From a virus, in IMG/VR virus record IMGVR_UViG_3300006751_000043, positions 1 through 37,543 of that record: DNA of 37,543 nucleotides, one strand, 5' to 3'. Position numbers and translations under genes: made by a program. The notes below the pieces were generated by a model. The model saw nothing but the letters and a program-made list of their open reading frames with translations, made no database searches and was not told where the DNA came from. Below, in pieces: positions 36,716 to 37,543 of this stretch. Every line of letters begins with the position of its first letter. Position 1 is the first letter of the stretch.

Positions 36716-36794
36716 AAATAAGAGAGCCAATAATAATCTAAGTTATTATAGAATTACGCTACTCTACAGTTAGTTAGGTAACACTCTCTTATTT
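36716..36794 (-). other. Inverted-repeat element, possible three-way-junction RNA
   Basis: An 11-bp perfect stem (AAATAAGAGAG at 36716-36726 with CTCTCTTATTT at 36784-36794) closes two internal hairpins: ATAATAA/TTATTAT (36730-36736 with 36743-36749) and TTAC.CTA/TAG.GTAA (36754-36761 with 36775-36781, one bulge). It fills the gap between two genes. It lacks a canonical T-loop, so it is not an ordinary tRNA, and no U tract follows, so it is not a plain terminator. Strand is assumed from the flanking genes. Confidence 0.4.
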
Positions 36795-36797
36795 TAA

Positions 36798-36995
36798 TTA
36801 TATTTTACTGATTCCGTCTATTCTTTCTAAGTTATCTAATTTATCCATAAATTTCAACCTCAAATAAACCACTTTATAAGTAGCAGGATATCGATGTTGA
36901 AATTCTCTTATCATTTGTAAGATTCTGATGTTATGGGAAGGTTCTCCCATACGCTCATCAATTAACATAGAAATTGCTATATATGCTTGTTCCAT
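36798..36995 (-). CDS. Small unknown protein (65 residues)
   Basis: It is a helical protein (MEQAYIAISMLIDERMGEPS, then a second helix with IREFQHRYPATYKVVYLRLK). It starts 2 bases after the stop of the upstream gene. No family recognised. Confidence 0.65.
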   Translation of the reverse strand: MEQAYIAISMLIDERMGEPSHNIRILQMIREFQHRYPATYKVVYLRLKFMDKLDNLERIDGISKI

Positions 36996-36997
36996 AA

Positions 36998-37408
36998 TTA
37001 ATTTATTTTAGATGTTTCTTTATTTAACTTAGCCAATTTAGATTCCAACTTAGAAATCTTTTTTTGTAGAATCTTTCTTTCTTTCTGCATACTAAAGAAG
37101 ACAGTCCATAAGTTATCTTGAATTATACGATAATTGTTTATGTATATTTCTCCATAATTTATTGGAATAACTCCTTCTTGTATATCAGTCTCCATCCATT
37201 CAGCCATTGCATCTAATTGATTTATACTAATTGTAGTATAAGAAGATGCTTGTGTGTTTTCTTTTTTATGTTTATTATAATTTATTTCCCCTGTCATATA
37301 TGGGAAATTGTCTTGTCCGTATACATTTGTAACTAAAATAGTTCCAAACATAACTAACCCCATCGCCATTGCTAATAGGAATAGTTTTTCAATTGTGTGT
37401 GTTCTCAT
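36998..37408 (-). CDS. Exported protein with N-terminal signal or anchor and C-terminal coiled coil
   Basis: In this 136-residue protein a hydrophobic N-terminal segment (LFLLAMAMGLVMFGTILVTN, about 9-28) ends near V-Y-G-Q-D, a plausible signal peptidase site. The C-terminal third is a strong coiled coil (KILQKKISKLESKLAKLNK). The middle is unremarkable. It should be exported or anchored in the inner membrane. It is the first protein gene downstream of the tRNA and its leader is AT-rich without a clear promoter. Confidence 0.7.
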   Translation of the reverse strand: MRTHTIEKLFLLAMAMGLVMFGTILVTNVYGQDNFPYMTGEINYNKHKKENTQASSYTTISINQLDAMAEWMETDIQEGVIPINYGEIYINNYRIIQDNLWTVFFSMQKERKILQKKISKLESKLAKLNKETSKIN

Positions 37409-37470
37409 TGTGTGTGTTTTTTAAGGTTTATTTGTAATTATGCTATAATATATCATTATATTATATTAAT

Positions 37471-37543
37471 TGGAGGCAATGGCAGGATTCGAACCTGCAT
37501 AACCGTCTGTATATCTTTCGTTAGATATCAGCACTGCCTTATA
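37471..37543 (-). tRNA. tRNA, 3' portion (5' end outside window)
   Basis: On the minus strand the T arm is perfect: GCAGG-TTCGAAT-CCTGC, followed by acceptor strand CATTGCC, discriminator T and an encoded CCA. The matching acceptor 5' strand (GGCAATG) is not in the window, so more than 73 bases are needed, pointing to a long-variable-arm tRNA (Leu/Ser/Tyr type) or one with an insertion. I could not place a 7-base anticodon loop with a 5-bp stem; the best hairpin (ATATCT/AGATAT) has a 6- or 8-base loop. Identity is left open. Confidence 0.75.

Noticed and set aside
36716-36794. Hammerhead ribozyme or purine riboswitch reading of the three-way element
   Set aside because: The conserved hammerhead core (CUGANGA, GAAA) and the purine riboswitch junction bases are not present.
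1-37543. CRISPR array, insertion sequence, integrase or attachment site
   Set aside because: No regularly spaced direct repeats, transposase, integrase or terminal repeats were seen; nothing suggests lysogeny genes in this window.

Overview
The window looks like about 37.5 kb of a crAss-like phage genome (order Crassvirales), whose hosts are Bacteroidota. Evidence: very AT-rich DNA; genes packed head to tail with 1-4 base stop/start overlaps and no Shine-Dalgarno-like leaders, as is usual for Bacteroidota and their phages; a giant virion-type protein with the D-F-D-V-D RNA polymerase metal-binding signature and an HExxH protease motif; and, facing it, a replication block with family A DNA polymerase, DnaB-like helicase, SF2 helicase, TOPRIM primase, SSB, RecA-like ATPase, PD-(D/E)XK nuclease, RusA-like resolvase, UNG-like protein and rIIA/rIIB-like proteins. 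TAA, TGA and TAG all act as ordinary stops, so I see no codon reassignment.

Layout. (1) Positions 1-16272, plus strand: two giant genes. The first is open at the left edge (the frame runs through base 3 without a stop) and combines a two-barrel RNA polymerase core, a zincin motif and at least one ADP-ribosyltransferase-like module. The second starts 1 base later and carries a domain typical of phage polyvalent proteins and a glycine-rich membrane segment. A small lipoprotein (16295-16510) follows, then an inverted repeat (16583-16615) where the two transcription directions converge. (2) 16625-33117, minus strand: the replication/recombination block. A Bacteroidota-type promoter candidate (about 26895-26926) and a terminator (25002-25029) bracket the ATPase, its unknown neighbour and SSB. 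(3) 33130-37408, minus strand: small early genes of mostly unknown function, including several peptides under 60 codons and a 181-residue protein followed by a very strong terminator. Two stretches here (36328-36573 and 36716-36794) hold no gene but do hold inverted repeats. (4) 37471-37543, minus strand: the 3' part of a tRNA cut by the window edge.

How it fits together: by analogy with the phage phi14:2 virion RNA polymerase, the giant plus-strand proteins would be packaged and injected, and the polymerase would transcribe the minus-strand early genes that replicate and recombine phage DNA. The points most worth a second look are the ART-like modules in the polymerase polyprotein bounded by near-identical linker DNA, a UNG homologue whose catalytic aspartate motif reads GNFP, a run of one-helix micropeptides, and the two possible structured RNAs.
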